Shown: positions 9,801 to 20,600 of the stretch, in pieces | How the letters are laid out: each line of letters begins with the position of its first letter | Position numbering within the stretch: the stretch's first letter is position 1 | Assembly: GCA_011390955.1 (NCBI GenBank) | Contig: JAABRM010000008.1 | Location: 1-64,000 of the forward strand | DNA: 64,000 nucleotides | Direction of reading: 5' to 3' | Origin: Oscillatoriales cyanobacterium | Lineage (GTDB): Bacteria; Cyanobacteriota; Cyanobacteriia; Cyanobacteriales; Laspinemataceae | The notes under the pieces: generated by a model | The model's database searches: none | The model's input: only the letters and a program-made list of their open reading frames with translations | What the model was told of the DNA's origin: nothing | Position numbers and translations under genes: made by a program

Positions 9801-10710
9801 GCTCCCCAATTCCGTTGATTTGTGCTTGCAAGCTTTCGAGGCGATCGCGTAATTCTGATAAAGCGCTTCGATCCTTTGCTGCCCCTTGTTGGAGTTGTTC
9901 TTGCTGTTTTTGTAATTCCTGTAAACTGATAGATAGCGAACGCGCTTCTTCTTTTTCCGCCAAATTTTGGCTATTCACCACTAAGCGATCGGTGATATTT
10001 TCTAACGCCGTTACTTGACGCCGTAATTGCTCCAATTCTGGCACCAAGGAATTAACATCACCCCCTTGACCGATATTGTTTAATTGTTGCTTGAGTGCTT
10101 CAATTTCAGCGGTGACGCTGGTCAGGTCAGCAGAAGTAGGCCCCGTCATCTTTTGCAACTTAGAAGGCAGTTGGGTCAGCTTTGCATCCATCTGCTTTAA
10201 TTCGTTTTCCAGATGCTCGATTTTGTCCGGTGGAGGTAGTTGCTGCCAACTTACTTCCACGCGATCGCGCAATTCGTTGAAAAACTCTTGCAAATTGCCA
10301 TATTGCGATCGTAACTGCACAATATCTTGGCGGATGGGATTTAATTCCACCCCCACATTGGTCAATGCCCCAGATTTTTGTTGCTCCAATCCGGCGACGG
10401 AAACGGTTAAATTTTCTATCTGAGATTTCAAACTGTTATAGTCCGAGGACTTGGGTAAAGTTTGGATATCCTGGCGCACGGAAGCCACATCCTCAGACAG
10501 TTTTTGGTCAATGTTGACCAGTTCTGTGGAATTAGACCCACTCGACGAGTATTTTCTGCGGTTCGCGGCACCGAGTACCAAAGACAAAGCCCCCGGCCCG
10601 ATCGCATATCCGACGTGCTGAGAAAGCAGTACCACGGTGACAGTCCCCGCAGCCGTGCAAGCGAGGGATATATATTCCACAAGTTCTAATGGACTCAACT
10701 GTTGTTTCAT
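6859..10710 (-). CDS. Membrane-anchored coiled coil + PLD-like domain + TPR protein
   Basis: A 1283-residue protein; the ATG is preceded by GAGGAACCCTT. Residues about 6-55 are the shared anchor (LELVEYISLAC ... GPGALSLVLGAANRRK). About residues 60-850 form a long coiled coil with repeated short sub-motifs. A domain of about 170 residues follows (from DYELLFDRPAIYDCL), resembling single-motif phospholipase D-like domains. Its active-site segment reads HENFLVAD where HxKxxxxD is expected, so the catalytic lysine is replaced by Asn. The C-terminus has seven TPR units (AYNNRGLARYNQGDY type). It is probably a scaffold rather than an enzyme. Its 5' neighbour on the same strand is the 167-residue family member. 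Confidence 0.85.
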   Translation of the reverse strand: MKQQLSPLELVEYISLACTAAGTVTVVLLSQHVGYAIGPGALSLVLGAANRRKYSSSGSNSTELVNIDQKLSEDVASVRQDIQTLPKSSDYNSLKSQIENLTVSVAGLEQQKSGALTNVGVELNPIRQDIVQLRSQYGNLQEFFNELRDRVEVSWQQLPPPDKIEHLENELKQMDAKLTQLPSKLQKMTGPTSADLTSVTAEIEALKQQLNNIGQGGDVNSLVPELEQLRRQVTALENITDRLVVNSQNLAEKEEARSLSISLQELQKQQEQLQQGAAKDRSALSELRDRLESLQAQINGIGEQIPATVQTQNLLEFQALQERLEQLSHRVDRRMSLAVVEVKEGQTIELTGIEDALAKIADGIAEVKQEMESRISAIESIELTGLQQQLFDQQETLTALQQEYQNLLGTTSDTLTSKGNGNQSLSDSEYQQKIESLERALANTTESIDRIESSLATHTFAEPGNTITHEPDFSGAVDIAQIAILQGSVSQLAANLDNLEQQVQLLVTDGPQGISDRVRDEIEILKENLNHLETSLLNRDGAENNDVLAEGHLDRLTQELAQISLLNEKVASLESAFASAFANTTDLYPEIRIITQELQEIGILKDTIYQLSGNVEILDRQVHALNTGNPHSITGELREQIDAIVAKVEQLPETQISDELTTNYETVVLRLDQLESGYLSLETQLKETQDVSNRNDQEITDRFLTFNAQVSELQQDINSMGQKLTDLEKGLAEITVSELAVTRQDIAILQNTMSDLATRLEQDLDKFNDREKVQELEQALAGLESKLSQAIAQLDEQFQALQLETRQLEIEQAETQIATSQIDTLIGNSIERQMSGISQLLQDVAPCDYELLFDRPAIYDCLIEAIANSNKRLIIVCPWLNREIISGLLDEFEAFLKRNGRLQIGWGHLADINEGEFPLLVQQQWHTETLTTRSQSYDALNDLEALREKYPNQLEYKVLGTHENFLVADEKMALISSHHFLSSDRDIPEREVAVKTSSLKIIHGLIDRFTDSVLQPGNAEAYYNRGFERLEIGDYAGAMADYDASVALNPDRATSYNNRGLAKYHTGNVPGAIADYTKAIELDPDEPVTYFNRAVAYYKIGDYRHSITDYTQVIQRQDGIRISAENTGAYFQRAEAYRQLGEYESAVFDYTMAIRLAPNDPVAYNNRGLARYNQGDYLGSIEDYSETLTLNPNDAVAYSNRGVSRLKTGDYSGAVADFDSAIALKPDYASAYNNRGLARFEMGDRTEAIADLKQAAELFAAQGNIPSQQQTLDSLKRLGCEEG

Positions 10711-10924
10711 AAGGGTTCCTCTATGTGTAACTTGTTGATATCAACGATAGATGGCCAAGACTTGTCTCTGCCAGTATTCTGCCGCAGTTTAGCCTCAAAT
10801 GGGCAATCTCTGCCGAACGCCCATAGCGTCCCGGAGGAAGTCGCTGGTTGGGTCTTTGCCAATACAAATTTTCTTTAACACCTATTGTGCCATTACCGCG
10901 CAGGGCGATCGTTACTGCATTTTA

Positions 10925-11150
10925 TTTTTATTTCTGTTATTTGTTATTTGTTACTTGTTCTTCGTTCTTTGTTCTTTGTTGGTGGTTGGTGGTTGGTGGT
11001 TATTTGTTCGCGGTTCACGGTCAGAGGAAAAACAACAAATAACAAAATAATAACAAAACAACAAACAACCAAAGAATCCCTACCCAAAGAATCCCTACCC
11101 AAAGAATCCCTACCCAGCAAACAACAAACAACGAACAACCAACAACGAAC
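10925..11150. repeat. Low-complexity inverted tract with 15-bp triplicate
   Basis: TTTGTTATTTGTTACTTGTTC-like units and three GGTGGTT units are followed by complementary AACAACAAATAAC units, so the RNA could fold into a long imperfect hairpin. At about 11069-11114 the 15-mer AAAGAATCCCTACCC occurs three times in tandem. No gene is seen in 10711-11152 apart from this. Confidence 0.8.
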
Positions 11151-11152
11151 AA

Positions 11153-11656
11153 CTAATCCACTTTTCTAAAATCATCGATAAGTTGCTGAAGCGCTACAAT
11201 CACTTGGGTTAAGCTTTCAATTTGTTCCAGTTCGGGTCGGTCTTTGAATTGTTGACTTAAAGTATTCAGTTGATCTTTGGTCTGTTTGATTGCCATCATA
11301 AGTTGCTGTTGCTGCGATCGCAATTTTTGCACGGCTTCGATTAATGAGGCGATCGCTTTCATCGACTCAGCCTGAGATGTCGGGTTAAATTGTTCTGGGG
11401 ATTGTCCTTTAGCCGAATCGATATTTTTTAGGGCGAGGGCGGCAATTTTTTCCTCTAATTGGGCGATCGTGCGGCGAGAATGCCAATCCTGATTTAAACC
11501 ATAGCGGCGGTTGATCGTATTCAACAATATGGCAAAACAGATCGGCCATGCTGCGTAGGTGAACTCGCCAAAAACTGTCGCCAAAATTGTCCCGGCTACG
11601 GCACCAGCTAAAGAAATATACTCGGCTATTTCTAGCCCCCTAGGATGTTTGAACAT
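11153..11656 (-). CDS. Short shared-anchor coiled-coil protein
   Basis: A 167-residue protein, the smallest member of the four-gene anchor family. Residues about 6-54 carry the anchor (LEIAEYISLAGAVAG ... WPICFAILLNTINRRYG). The remainder is a coiled coil (KLRSQQQQLMMAIKQTKDQL) with no other domain. The motif Glu-Tyr-Ile-Ser-Leu-Ala, a Pro before the second helix and the closing Asn-Arg-Arg are shared with the 1283-residue neighbour. It lies first in a same-strand series of four related genes, separated by repeat-rich gaps that make one transcript uncertain. Function is unknown. Confidence 0.8.
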   Translation of the reverse strand: MFKHPRGLEIAEYISLAGAVAGTILATVFGEFTYAAWPICFAILLNTINRRYGLNQDWHSRRTIAQLEEKIAALALKNIDSAKGQSPEQFNPTSQAESMKAIASLIEAVQKLRSQQQQLMMAIKQTKDQLNTLSQQFKDRPELEQIESLTQVIVALQQLIDDFRKVD

Positions 11657-11696
11657 TGGTTAATTATTTTATCTTAAGCAGATATTTTCTATTTTA

Positions 11697-11815
11697 ATAC
11701 CAAATCCGGTTGTTAAAACCCGTTTATCAGGTCAGATGTCATTCCCGCGAAGGCGGGAATCCACAAGCGTTTTAGGTAACGATCATAGTCAGTATATGAG
11801 AACCGGATTTGGTAT
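11697..11815. mobile_element. MITE-like element, family B (copy 2)
   Basis: About 119 bp, with ATACCAAATCCGGTT and AACCGGATTTGGTAT termini (15-bp perfect inverted repeat) and the central ATTCCCGCgaagGCGGGAAT hairpin. It lies just upstream of the 167-residue gene and is followed within 35 bp by a family A element, the same pairing as at 1425-1710. Confidence 0.8.
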
Positions 11816-11847
11816 AATACCATTTACAAAAAATCATCCAAAATTAG

Positions 11848-11976
11848 TAAGTAGGTGGGCAGAAATAAATGCACCACAGACCCCATTAGAAGAAAAACTG
11901 TCATTCCCGCGAAGGCGGGAATCCACAGCCTATCTGCGGGGGACGAAAAGTGCAATTAATTATGTTCACCTACTTA
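11848..11976. mobile_element. MITE-like element, family A (copy 2)
   Basis: 129 bp, TAAGTAGGTGGGCAGAAATA ... ATTATGTTCACCTACTTA, with the internal ATTCCCGCgaagGCGGGAAT palindrome. This is the clearest full-length copy. Its right end lies 38 bp from the stop codon of the next minus-strand gene. Confidence 0.8.
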
Positions 11977-12013
11977 GTAGGGTGGGCAAAACCTTGCCCA
12001 CCCTACGCAACTA

Positions 12014-15000
12014 TTAGTTTTCTGAAACATTTTGACAAATGGGATCGTGCAGACTGTTGATTAGGTAATCATTCAGGCGATCGCAGGCAATGTTAAACAG
12101 TTGATTCAAGTCAGAATCTACGGAAGAATTCCCCGGATCGTCAATGGGTAAATCTTCTAAAGTCCAGAATTTCACCGTCTGATCCCAACTGCCCGATGCC
12201 AAAATTGGTTCTGTGGGATGAAAACTTAATTCCCAAATGCGGTTATCATGTCCTTCTAAGGTTTTTAATAGCCGTCCATTTGGTTGCCAAAGTTTAATTG
12301 TTTTATCGTCAGAAGCCGAAGCAATAATCTGACCATCACGACTAAAATTCACACTTAAAACCTTATTACTATGACCTTCTAAGGTATGAATTAATGTGCC
12401 ATCTAGTCGCCACAATTTTACCGTTGTATCATCAGAAGCGGTGGCAATTGTTTGGCCGTCGGGACTAAATGCCACCGAATTTACATCATGGATATGACCC
12501 GTCAAGGTCGCCAATAACTCTCCTTTGAGATTCCACAATTTCACGGTTTTATCTTTACTAGCAGTGGCAATTATTTGGCCGTCGGGGCTAAAGTTTAAGC
12601 CATAAATCCACTCATCATGGGCGATAATATTTTGCAGTAATTTGCCGTCTAAATCCCACAATTTCAGAGTCCGATCCCAACTCGCAGAAGCAATGATTTG
12701 ACCATCGGGACTAAAGCGAACAGCGGAGACTGAATCCTGATGACCGACCAATGTTTTTAGCAATTCCCCATTCAGGTTCCAGAGTTTAATGGTTTTATCT
12801 TTACTCCCGGTGGCAATGGTTTCACCATCAGGACTAAAGCGAGTAGAATTAATTAAATCCTGATGACCTTTTAAAGTTTGTAACTTTTCTAGATTAAAAT
12901 TAATTAATTGTACCGTAGGCTGGCGACTGCTGACCGCTAAAATGTCGCCCCTAGGATTGAAACTGACTGAATAGGTGACGCGATCGGGATTTTTAAAGGT
13001 TTTTAATAAGCGAATATCCGGTTGCCACAGTTTAACGGTGCGATCGCTACTGCCGGTGGCCAAATTTTTCCCATCTGGGCTAAAACTGAGGGTTAAAACA
13101 CTTTCTTTATGTCCCGACAAGATGTTGAGTAAGTCCCCGTCTAAGTTCCAAAACTTGACCGTTTTATCTTGACTTGCTGTGGCTAAAACCGGGAGTTTGC
13201 CCCGATAAAATGCGACTCGATTAATCACATCAAAATGCGCCCGAATTGGTGGTTTTAGTAATTGGCCATTTAAATTCCAAAATTTGAGGTTTCCATCTCC
13301 CCCCACCGAGACGATCTCCTGACTTTCTGGAATAAAAATTGCGCCGGTAACTCCGTCTTCATGGGCTTTGACGGTTTTAACTAGCTCAATTTTATCATTG
13401 TTTTGGTTAATTTTCCATATTTTAATGGTGTCATCATAACTTGCGGAAACCAGCAGACTGCCATCAGGACTAAAATTTAAATTAGTCACTTCTTTTTGAT
13501 GTCCGGTTAAAATTTGGTGTGGAACTTCAACCCCTGATTTGTCATCCTTTGAACCCAAATTAACCGACCTTATGTTAATCAGACGATCCGCACCACCAGA
13601 GGCCAAAAATCGACCATCGGGGCTAAATGTTACGGCAAAAACTGATTTACTATGACCTTGGTAGGTTCTGAGTAATTTTCCATCGGTTGTCCATAATCGC
13701 ACTCTACCATCTTTACTAGCGGTGGCAATCATCCGATTATCCGGGGAAAAAGTTGCCCCATAAAGGCGATCGGGATGTTTTAGCGTGGCTAATTTTTGCC
13801 CCGCCCGACTCCAGACGATCGCTTCACCATCATCACTCGCGGTGAGTAGCATATTACCATCCGAACTAAAACTCACTTCCCACACCCACCCTTGATGGCT
13901 ATCTAAGCGATTAATTTCTTGCAATTTGGCTAAAGGTTGTTCTAAATTCTTGAGAGTTTGCTGTTGTAATTCCGGGGAAGTCTTTAAGGACTGCATGGTT
14001 TTGGCAGCGCGAATACTATCTACTAAGGCATCTAGTTGATTATCCGATCGCTGATAGGCTTCGGAGGCCGAATTGCGGGCTTGAATTTCATGGATTTTGG
14101 CCTCATTTTTTTCTGCTATGGCTTTGGTGACGATGAAAATTGCTGAAGCGGAAATCAGCCCCAGTCCCAACAAACCAATGCCAATCATGCGTTCCGCTTT
14201 TTTCTTAGCAGCGGTTAAAATTTTATTGGCTTGTTTCTCTTCGGTAAATTCCGCTTCTTGACTGGCATTTAAAAATTGATAATCGCGATCGCTTAAACTT
14301 TGATTTTCCGCCCAACTGAGGGCATCTTGTAACGCTTGACCCCGTAAAAGTCGGGATTTATCTTGACGGTTAGAAGCTTCCCAAGCGGCGATCGCTTCTG
14401 CATAAGGTCGCAATTTGCCTAATTCTTGAGCAATCCAATTTTCGTGAAAAACTGCTTGATAGATTTTATTATAAACTCTGACTTGATTGCCTTGTTTGAT
14501 GACTAATCCCGTCAAACGTAACTCCGTAATATCCGGGTTATTTTCATAAGAAATTGGCTCGGATTTGCCCTTGACATTATCATTGTTTTGTTGTAATATT
14601 TGTTGATATAGTCCTAACAACCGTCCCGACCTGTGGGGATTGACCAAGAGGCGATCGCGAATGGTTTTAATATGTTCTGGTTCATCCTGAGTTTCCCATT
14701 GATCCAGAATAAACTTTTGCACTAACTGGTCAACATTGGGCTGTTTGCCGTTGGTTTTTTGTTCCAGCAAAAAACAGAGTTTTTGGGTCATAAATGGTTG
14801 CCCCCCCGTCCAGTTTAAGATTTCTTGCAATACCTGTTGGGGATTTTGTACTTGCCCGGTAAAACCTTGGGCTAACGGTTGGGCTTCTGCTAAGGTAAAA
14901 CCAGTTAATTCAATACTTTTGCCAATATTAAACGGGGTTTTCGTCTTATCATTAATTAACTCTGATGGGGTGGTGACACCTAACAGGCAAAAGGTCAACC

Positions 15001-15559
15001 GTTGATAATCGGCATTTTCTGCCCGCTGATTATAGCAAGCGCGAATCCAGGCAAAAAAATCATCTTTCCAAGATAAATTTAAACTTTGATCTATTTCATC
15101 CACAAAAATGACAATTTTGCCTGGATATGTCGGAAATATCACCTCTTCAAGTAACTGGGTTAACCACTGATTTGGGGCTAAAATTCCTTCGCGATCGCGC
15201 AACCAAGGTAATAGTTTAAAACTCCGAGAAAGTCCGGGAAAATTTTTCACCAAAGTTCTAATAAAACCCCCATACCACTGTTCGGGAGTCACCGCTTCCG
15301 ACCCTAATACGGTCAAATCAATTGCCGCACAAAGCACATCCTCCGCTACCAGCTTTTGCAGGGTTTTCACCTTTAAACTAGATTTGCCCATTTGTCGGGA
15401 ATTAAACACATAGCAAAATTGCCCTGCTTTTAACTGTTCATACAGGTCTCGATCCGCTTTTCTCGCTACATAAGTGGGGGCATTAGGAGGTAAACTCCCC
15501 CCCACCTGATAAATCGAATTGGGGGAAGAAAGAGAGTGGGTTTGGGTGGGGATATTCAT
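12014..15559 (-). CDS. AAA_35 ATPase-TM-14xWD40 protein (locus A)
   Basis: An 1181-residue protein. Residues about 15-300 form an AAA-like ATPase (AAA_35 type): Walker [12 protein letters not shown] with the lysine at residue 59, Walker [10 protein letters not shown], and the family signature [15 protein letters not shown] at the start. A linker with [15 protein letters not shown] and [13 protein letters not shown] follows, then one transmembrane helix (about 455-480, [18 protein letters not shown]). Fourteen WD40 repeats follow (about 570-1140), consistent with two seven-bladed propellers, then a short tail with [11 protein letters not shown]. It is probably a membrane-tethered, nucleotide-switched sensor whose WD40 part binds a ligand or partner. 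It starts 12 nt after the HTH/AAA_35 gene, so the two are probably co-transcribed. No effector domain is recognisable. Confidence 0.88.
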   Translation of the reverse strand: MNIPTQTHSLSSPNSIYQVGGSLPPNAPTYVARKADRDLYEQLKAGQFCYVFNSRQMGKSSLKVKTLQKLVAEDVLCAAIDLTVLGSEAVTPEQWYGGFIRTLVKNFPGLSRSFKLLPWLRDREGILAPNQWLTQLLEEVIFPTYPGKIVIFVDEIDQSLNLSWKDDFFAWIRACYNQRAENADYQRLTFCLLGVTTPSELINDKTKTPFNIGKSIELTGFTLAEAQPLAQGFTGQVQNPQQVLQEILNWTGGQPFMTQKLCFLLEQKTNGKQPNVDQLVQKFILDQWETQDEPEHIKTIRDRLLVNPHRSGRLLGLYQQILQQNNDNVKGKSEPISYENNPDITELRLTGLVIKQGNQVRVYNKIYQAVFHENWIAQELGKLRPYAEAIAAWEASNRQDKSRLLRGQALQDALSWAENQSLSDRDYQFLNASQEAEFTEEKQANKILTAAKKKAERMIGIGLLGLGLISASAIFIVTKAIAEKNEAKIHEIQARNSASEAYQRSDNQLDALVDSIRAAKTMQSLKTSPELQQQTLKNLEQPLAKLQEINRLDSHQGWVWEVSFSSDGNMLLTASDDGEAIVWSRAGQKLATLKHPDRLYGATFSPDNRMIATASKDGRVRLWTTDGKLLRTYQGHSKSVFAVTFSPDGRFLASGGADRLINIRSVNLGSKDDKSGVEVPHQILTGHQKEVTNLNFSPDGSLLVSASYDDTIKIWKINQNNDKIELVKTVKAHEDGVTGAIFIPESQEIVSVGGDGNLKFWNLNGQLLKPPIRAHFDVINRVAFYRGKLPVLATASQDKTVKFWNLDGDLLNILSGHKESVLTLSFSPDGKNLATGSSDRTVKLWQPDIRLLKTFKNPDRVTYSVSFNPRGDILAVSSRQPTVQLINFNLEKLQTLKGHQDLINSTRFSPDGETIATGSKDKTIKLWNLNGELLKTLVGHQDSVSAVRFSPDGQIIASASWDRTLKLWDLDGKLLQNIIAHDEWIYGLNFSPDGQIIATASKDKTVKLWNLKGELLATLTGHIHDVNSVAFSPDGQTIATASDDTTVKLWRLDGTLIHTLEGHSNKVLSVNFSRDGQIIASASDDKTIKLWQPNGRLLKTLEGHDNRIWELSFHPTEPILASGSWDQTVKFWTLEDLPIDDPGNSSVDSDLNQLFNIACDRLNDYLINSLHDPICQNVSEN

Positions 15560-15571
15560 GGTTACTTGTGG

Positions 15572-16879
15572 TTAATTGCCTAGGCGATCGCGAAAATATT
15601 GACCATACAAATCACAGCGCGGGGTGCAATCATTACCCTGCATTTGGACTAAACCCATACTTTGTAACTTATAGGCGATCGTGGAATCTAAGCGGACAGG
15701 TTTTGCCGCAAAAACCACTTGTTTCAACGCTTCTAGTAAATCGGGATGTTTTTGTAAGCTTAATAAATTTTCCCGCAAATGATGGCTATAAATTCCCGCC
15801 TCCGTTGGGGCATCTACTAACAACTGATCCAGAGTTAAATTCTGATAGACTCGCAACTGAGAAAGGGCTTGTTGTACCAGGTGCGGATGACCCCCGACCA
15901 TAAGCATTAATTGATTCACTTGATTCAGGTTCCATTCCAACCCATAGCAACGAGCTAAATCGCGGATTTGTTGAGGTTTAAACTCTGGTAATTCCACCGG
16001 CACCCCCACATTAAAGGGAGACTGATTAATATTTAGGGGAATATAAACCTCAGTAGCATGAACCACCATCAATCTTAATTGTTTCCAGGTTTCATTAATC
16101 TTAGCATCTTCATGCCAAGCTCGCAACAATCCTAAAAAACCTTCCGCTACTTGATGATAAGGAAAAATCCGTTCCACTTCATCTAAACATAAGACTAAGG
16201 GACTTTCTTCGCTGGGTAATAAATATTGTTCAAAGTATTCCGTACAATTTACCGTACTACTAGAATAGCGATCGTCCCAATAATCCGCTAACTGATTTTT
16301 CACCCGCATTTTTTTACCCACAATCACGCAAAACCATTGCAGAAATTTATCTAAATTACTAAATTCGGTTTCTGCCGCCAGATTTAAATTTAAATAAACC
16401 GTGCGGTAATTTTGGGTAGCAACGCCTTCCAACATTCTTAAACTGAGTAAAGTTTTACCCATGCCCGCTGGGGCTTTAATTCTAATTAGAGAACCCGGTT
16501 GGAGTAATGTTTCATAACAGCGAGATTCTAGGGGGGGCCGTTCCACATAAGTTTCTTCAGCCGAGTCTATTTTAGCGGCATCGTTTGCCGCTTGTTTGTT
16601 TTGGCGTAACTTTCTTTCTAAAGCCGTTTTAAAATTTTTTTTACTAACTTTTTCTCCCAAGGCTGTGGAGAGTCTTTCCCAGAGTTTTTGTCCGACAATG
16701 CGATGTAAGTAACTGGCTGTATAGTCAGTATTCACGGCCATTTCCTCATAGGTTTGATTCTGCCATGCCCCCCGAAAAATTGTGATTTCTAAGTCCGTGA
16801 GATGTTTGCCGGTTTGCTCAAAAACTACCCGATCCGCAATTTGCGATGCTTCGGTAAAATTTATGTTGTTTTCTGACAT
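15572..16879 (-). CDS. HTH + AAA_35 ATPase protein
   Basis: A 435-residue cytosolic protein. Residues about 10-90 form a helix-turn-helix-like domain (LTDLEITIFRGAWQNQTYEE), of the type found at the N-terminus of many cyanobacterial AAA_35 proteins. Residues about 110-400 are the ATPase: YVERPPLESRCYE, Walker A KAPAGMGKT (Lys142), Walker B LVLCLDEVERIF, and the later LMVGGHPHLVQQA motif of the STAND-like lid. There are no transmembrane helices or sensor repeats. It lies 12 nt upstream of the WD40 protein. The equivalent position at the second locus (62757-64000) is held by a related AAA_35 protein, suggesting that a compact AAA_35 partner is a fixed part of the system. A DNA-binding role for the HTH is an inference. 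Confidence 0.85.
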   Translation of the reverse strand: MSENNINFTEASQIADRVVFEQTGKHLTDLEITIFRGAWQNQTYEEMAVNTDYTASYLHRIVGQKLWERLSTALGEKVSKKNFKTALERKLRQNKQAANDAAKIDSAEETYVERPPLESRCYETLLQPGSLIRIKAPAGMGKTLLSLRMLEGVATQNYRTVYLNLNLAAETEFSNLDKFLQWFCVIVGKKMRVKNQLADYWDDRYSSSTVNCTEYFEQYLLPSEESPLVLCLDEVERIFPYHQVAEGFLGLLRAWHEDAKINETWKQLRLMVVHATEVYIPLNINQSPFNVGVPVELPEFKPQQIRDLARCYGLEWNLNQVNQLMLMVGGHPHLVQQALSQLRVYQNLTLDQLLVDAPTEAGIYSHHLRENLLSLQKHPDLLEALKQVVFAAKPVRLDSTIAYKLQSMGLVQMQGNDCTPRCDLYGQYFRDRLGN

Positions 16880-16954
16880 AGCAATTCAAAGTTTATGAAG
16901 CCTACATTGTATCAATATCTGTGAAATTGCACTGCGATCTGTGGAGCAATTTTT

Positions 16955-17070
16955 GATTGTTATTGGTTATTGGTTGTTGGTTGTTGGTTGTTGGTTATTA
17001 GTTATTGGTTATTGGTTGTTGGTTATTTGTTGTTGGTTGTTTGATTAACCGCACAAAAACAAATAACTAA
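16955..17070. repeat. TTGGTTGTTGG/AACAAATAAC simple repeats
   Basis: Irregular GTTGG and GTTATTGG units followed by complementary AACAAATAACTAATAAAC sequence, upstream of the HTH/AAA_35 gene. The rest of 16880-17692 is AT-rich and holds the divergent promoter region for the secreted protein gene. I see no gene in it. Confidence 0.75.
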
Positions 17071-17692
17071 TAAACAATAACAAATTATCCCCCGCTCCTC
17101 TGCTGATGGCGGGCTCCCCTGCTCCCCCATTACTCTCAGAAACTTAACTATTTGTAATAGTCTGTAACAATCAGTTACACTTACCGAAAATCGCCACTTT
17201 TTTACCAGAAAAAAGCTAATTTTCGGGAATTTATCCGAGCCGGTGAGGGGTGAGACACCTAGGGGGTTTCATCCATGTAATCTCAGGGAATTTACTGAAT
17301 AAATTGTCAAAAATAGTCATTTTGTTTAAGCAAAGTTTAAGGAAATTTACTGATTTAACCGGGATTATAAATAAGCATAAAATGATTATGAAATATTGAT
17401 TAAAAATTGTTACAAACTTATACATAAATCAGACAAAACTTATACATAAATTGTGATTCATATCACTGATCTTAGCCAAAGCATAATGATAATTTGAAAG
17501 AGGCAATAAGTTAATTTACTTATTCAGCCATGATTAACGTAGGGCAGGGAATGCCCACCAACCATATATAGCGATAATCCACTTTTCCCGCACTTGCCGC
17601 ACTTGCCGCACCCTACAACCTAATCAAAATCAGAAAAAATCCTTAAGTTTTCTGTCCATAATTCATCATGTTTAACTCAGAGGACAAAAATC

Positions 17693-20600
17693 ATGATCGT
17701 TAACATTGAAAAAGCATTTAATGCCAACTACTATCGCTCTTTGTACTCAGATATAGCCAGTTTTAACGACGAGGAAGCATTGCAACACTGGCAAACATAT
17801 GGCATCGCTGAAAACCGCCAATTTTCACCGCTAATCAATTTAGAACACTATCGGTCTGTCAATCCCGATCTGCAAGATTTAGACTCCAGCAGTCTATTGG
17901 ATCATCTGATTAACTTTGGCATAGACGAAGGTCGAAATTTCTCTGCCCACGTTGACCTAAACTACTACCGCTCAATTTATGCCGATCTGACTGATTTGAC
18001 TCCGACAGAAGCTTTTGAGCATTTATTCACTTTTGGCATAGACGAAGGTCGAAATTTCTCTGCCTACGTTGACCTAAATTACTACCGCTCAATTTATGCC
18101 GACTTAACTGATTTGACTCCGGGACAAGCTTTCGAGCATTTATTCACTTTTGGCATAGACGAAGGTCGAAATTTCTCTGCCCACGTTGACCTAAGTTACT
18201 ACCGCTCAATTTATGCCGACTTGACTGATTTGACTCCGGGACAAGCTTTCGAGCATTTATTCACTTTTGGGATTAATGAAGGTCGGATTTATTTCCCGAT
18301 CCAGGAAGTAATAGAAGAAACCGAGGCTAGTGAAGACACAATTACTACCTTAGAAGAAGAGACCAATGTCTCTAACTTCGGTGACATCGATACTGGTAAC
18401 GACGATCGAGACAGTTTCTCTGACTCGGATAACACGGTTCCTAATAACCCGGAAAGCGAGACCAGCAGCAGTGCAGGGGATGCCACGGTTATTTCAAATC
18501 TACCGTCCGACAGTAATACCTCGTCCAATGACACAGATACCGAAACCGAAGATGATAATTTTCTGCTAAATCTGCCAATTGCCTTTGATGACCCCCAACC
18601 CTCCCAATCTCCCGAACCCTCCCAAGGTCCTATTCCTCAGTGGAATGACTCTGACCATATTCTCTGGCGCAACTATGAGACCGGTGAAAACCAAGTCTGG
18701 TTTATGAATGGCACCGAGGAAGTCGCCAGCGCCGAACTGCCATCGATGAGCGATACAGCATGGCGACTGATGGCTCACGCCAACTTTGACGAGGACGAGT
18801 CTCCCGACCTGCTGTGGCGCAATTCCCAGACAGGTGAAAACCAAATTTGGTTGATGGAAGAAACGGAAGAAGACGGCATCGCACAACGTGAAGTTGTCGA
18901 ACTACCGGGACGCGACCCGGACTGGCAACTGCGCGGTATTGGCGACATCGATGGTAATGGTAGTGCTGACATTTTCTGGCATCACCTTTACAGCGGCCAC
19001 AATGAAGTGTGGTTGATGAATGGCACCCAGCGCACCTTTTCTCTAGACTTGCCGTCTATGTACGACGCTGATTACACGGTCGATACCGATTGGGATCTGC
19101 GCGGGACTGGCGACTTCAACAACGACAACCGACCTGACCTGCTGTGGCGCAATACCGTTACAGGTGCGAACCAAGTCTGGCTAATGAGTGGCCTGGAACA
19201 GACTGAAACCGTGGACTTGCCCGCACAAACCGATGTCAATTGGCGACTGATGGGCACCGATGACTTAAACGGTGACGGGAGTTCTGACTTGCTGTGGCAT
19301 AACATTACCACTCAAGATAATCAAGTCTGGTTGATGAATGGCACCAGTCAAGATGAAGTGGTGGACTTGCCCAATTCTGAGGGCTGGGAGATGGTCTTCG
19401 CCAACTTCCTTCAAGGAAACCCTGTAGAGGGAGAAATCTCAGAAGAACCACAGGCACCCGTCAACCTGATTCCAGAACTGAATCGTGTTGCCAACTTGGC
19501 TACTTCTGTAGGCGATGGCGGTCTCAATATTACCGTGGAAGCCACTGGCTCCTTCGGCAGTTCTGTGAATCCTTTAACTTATGCCTATTATGACCCGGCG
19601 GGTAGCATCCACGAAGCCAGCACAACTTACCAATCCCGTTTGGCTCTTCGCATTGGTGATACCGAAGAGCGCACTTTCCTGACCCAAGAAAATACTCAGG
19701 TGGCACTGGCTGCCAATCAATCTGATTTCACCGCCACTTCTCCGAACAGTATATATAGCGAGTTTACTCACGGGGGTTTAGAGTTTAACCTCGAACAAAG
19801 TGTGGGCAAACTGTTCCAAGACAATCAGCGCACGGGAAGTTTCCTCACCCAAACCTATACCATTACTAACCCCGGTGCCGAAACCGTCAACTTTGATCTG
19901 GTTCGTTATCTGGATGGAGATTTACAATTTGATGGCTCAATTGATGATGGTGGCGGTCGGTTGGTGCGCGATGGACAGCAAATCCTGTTTGAAACCGATG
20001 CCGGTGGCAATCCCCTAGAATCCACCACCTTTGTGGGCATTACTGCCGATGGCGGCACTGAACTAGAGGGTAACTTTGAAGTCGATGATTGGTGGGATCT
20101 CAAAGAGCGAATTCTCGATGGCGAACCTCTGGATAATGCGATCGCTGGTGACAGTGACGATGATGATGAGTTTGTCGATGAAGGATTCGAATACGACTTA
20201 GCCCTAGCCTTGGGCAACGGCTTTGAACTGGCCCCTGGAGAATCAACGACTTATACGACCACAACCATTTTTGGTTCTGGTTCACCGGGAACATCATTAA
20301 CCGAAGATGATGGCAGTTTGATTCTCCAGTTAGCCGATACCGAACCCGAAGAGACTCAAGCCGAAACTGGCAGTGAATTACCCATCACTGGGACGGCAAC
20401 TAGCGACGTTCTTACGGGTACAGACGGTGACGATGTTCTCTCTGGGGTTGATGCAAATGCCGAAATTCCCGGTTTGGGAGAAATTGATACCTTAACAGGT
20501 GGTGCAGGTAGCGATGTCTTTGTCCTCGGTGACAGTGCCCGATTCTACTATAACGATGGTGACGATGCGGCAACGGGTGAAGGTGACTATGGGTTGATTA

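Noticed and set aside
11069-11114. CRISPR-like short repeat array (AAAGAATCCCTACCC x3)
   Set aside because: The units are directly adjacent without spacers and only three in number; there are no cas genes in the window.
17231-17425. Minus-strand frame in the gap before the RTX-type gene
   Set aside because: AT-rich, without a ribosome binding site or recognisable features; more likely promoter-region DNA.
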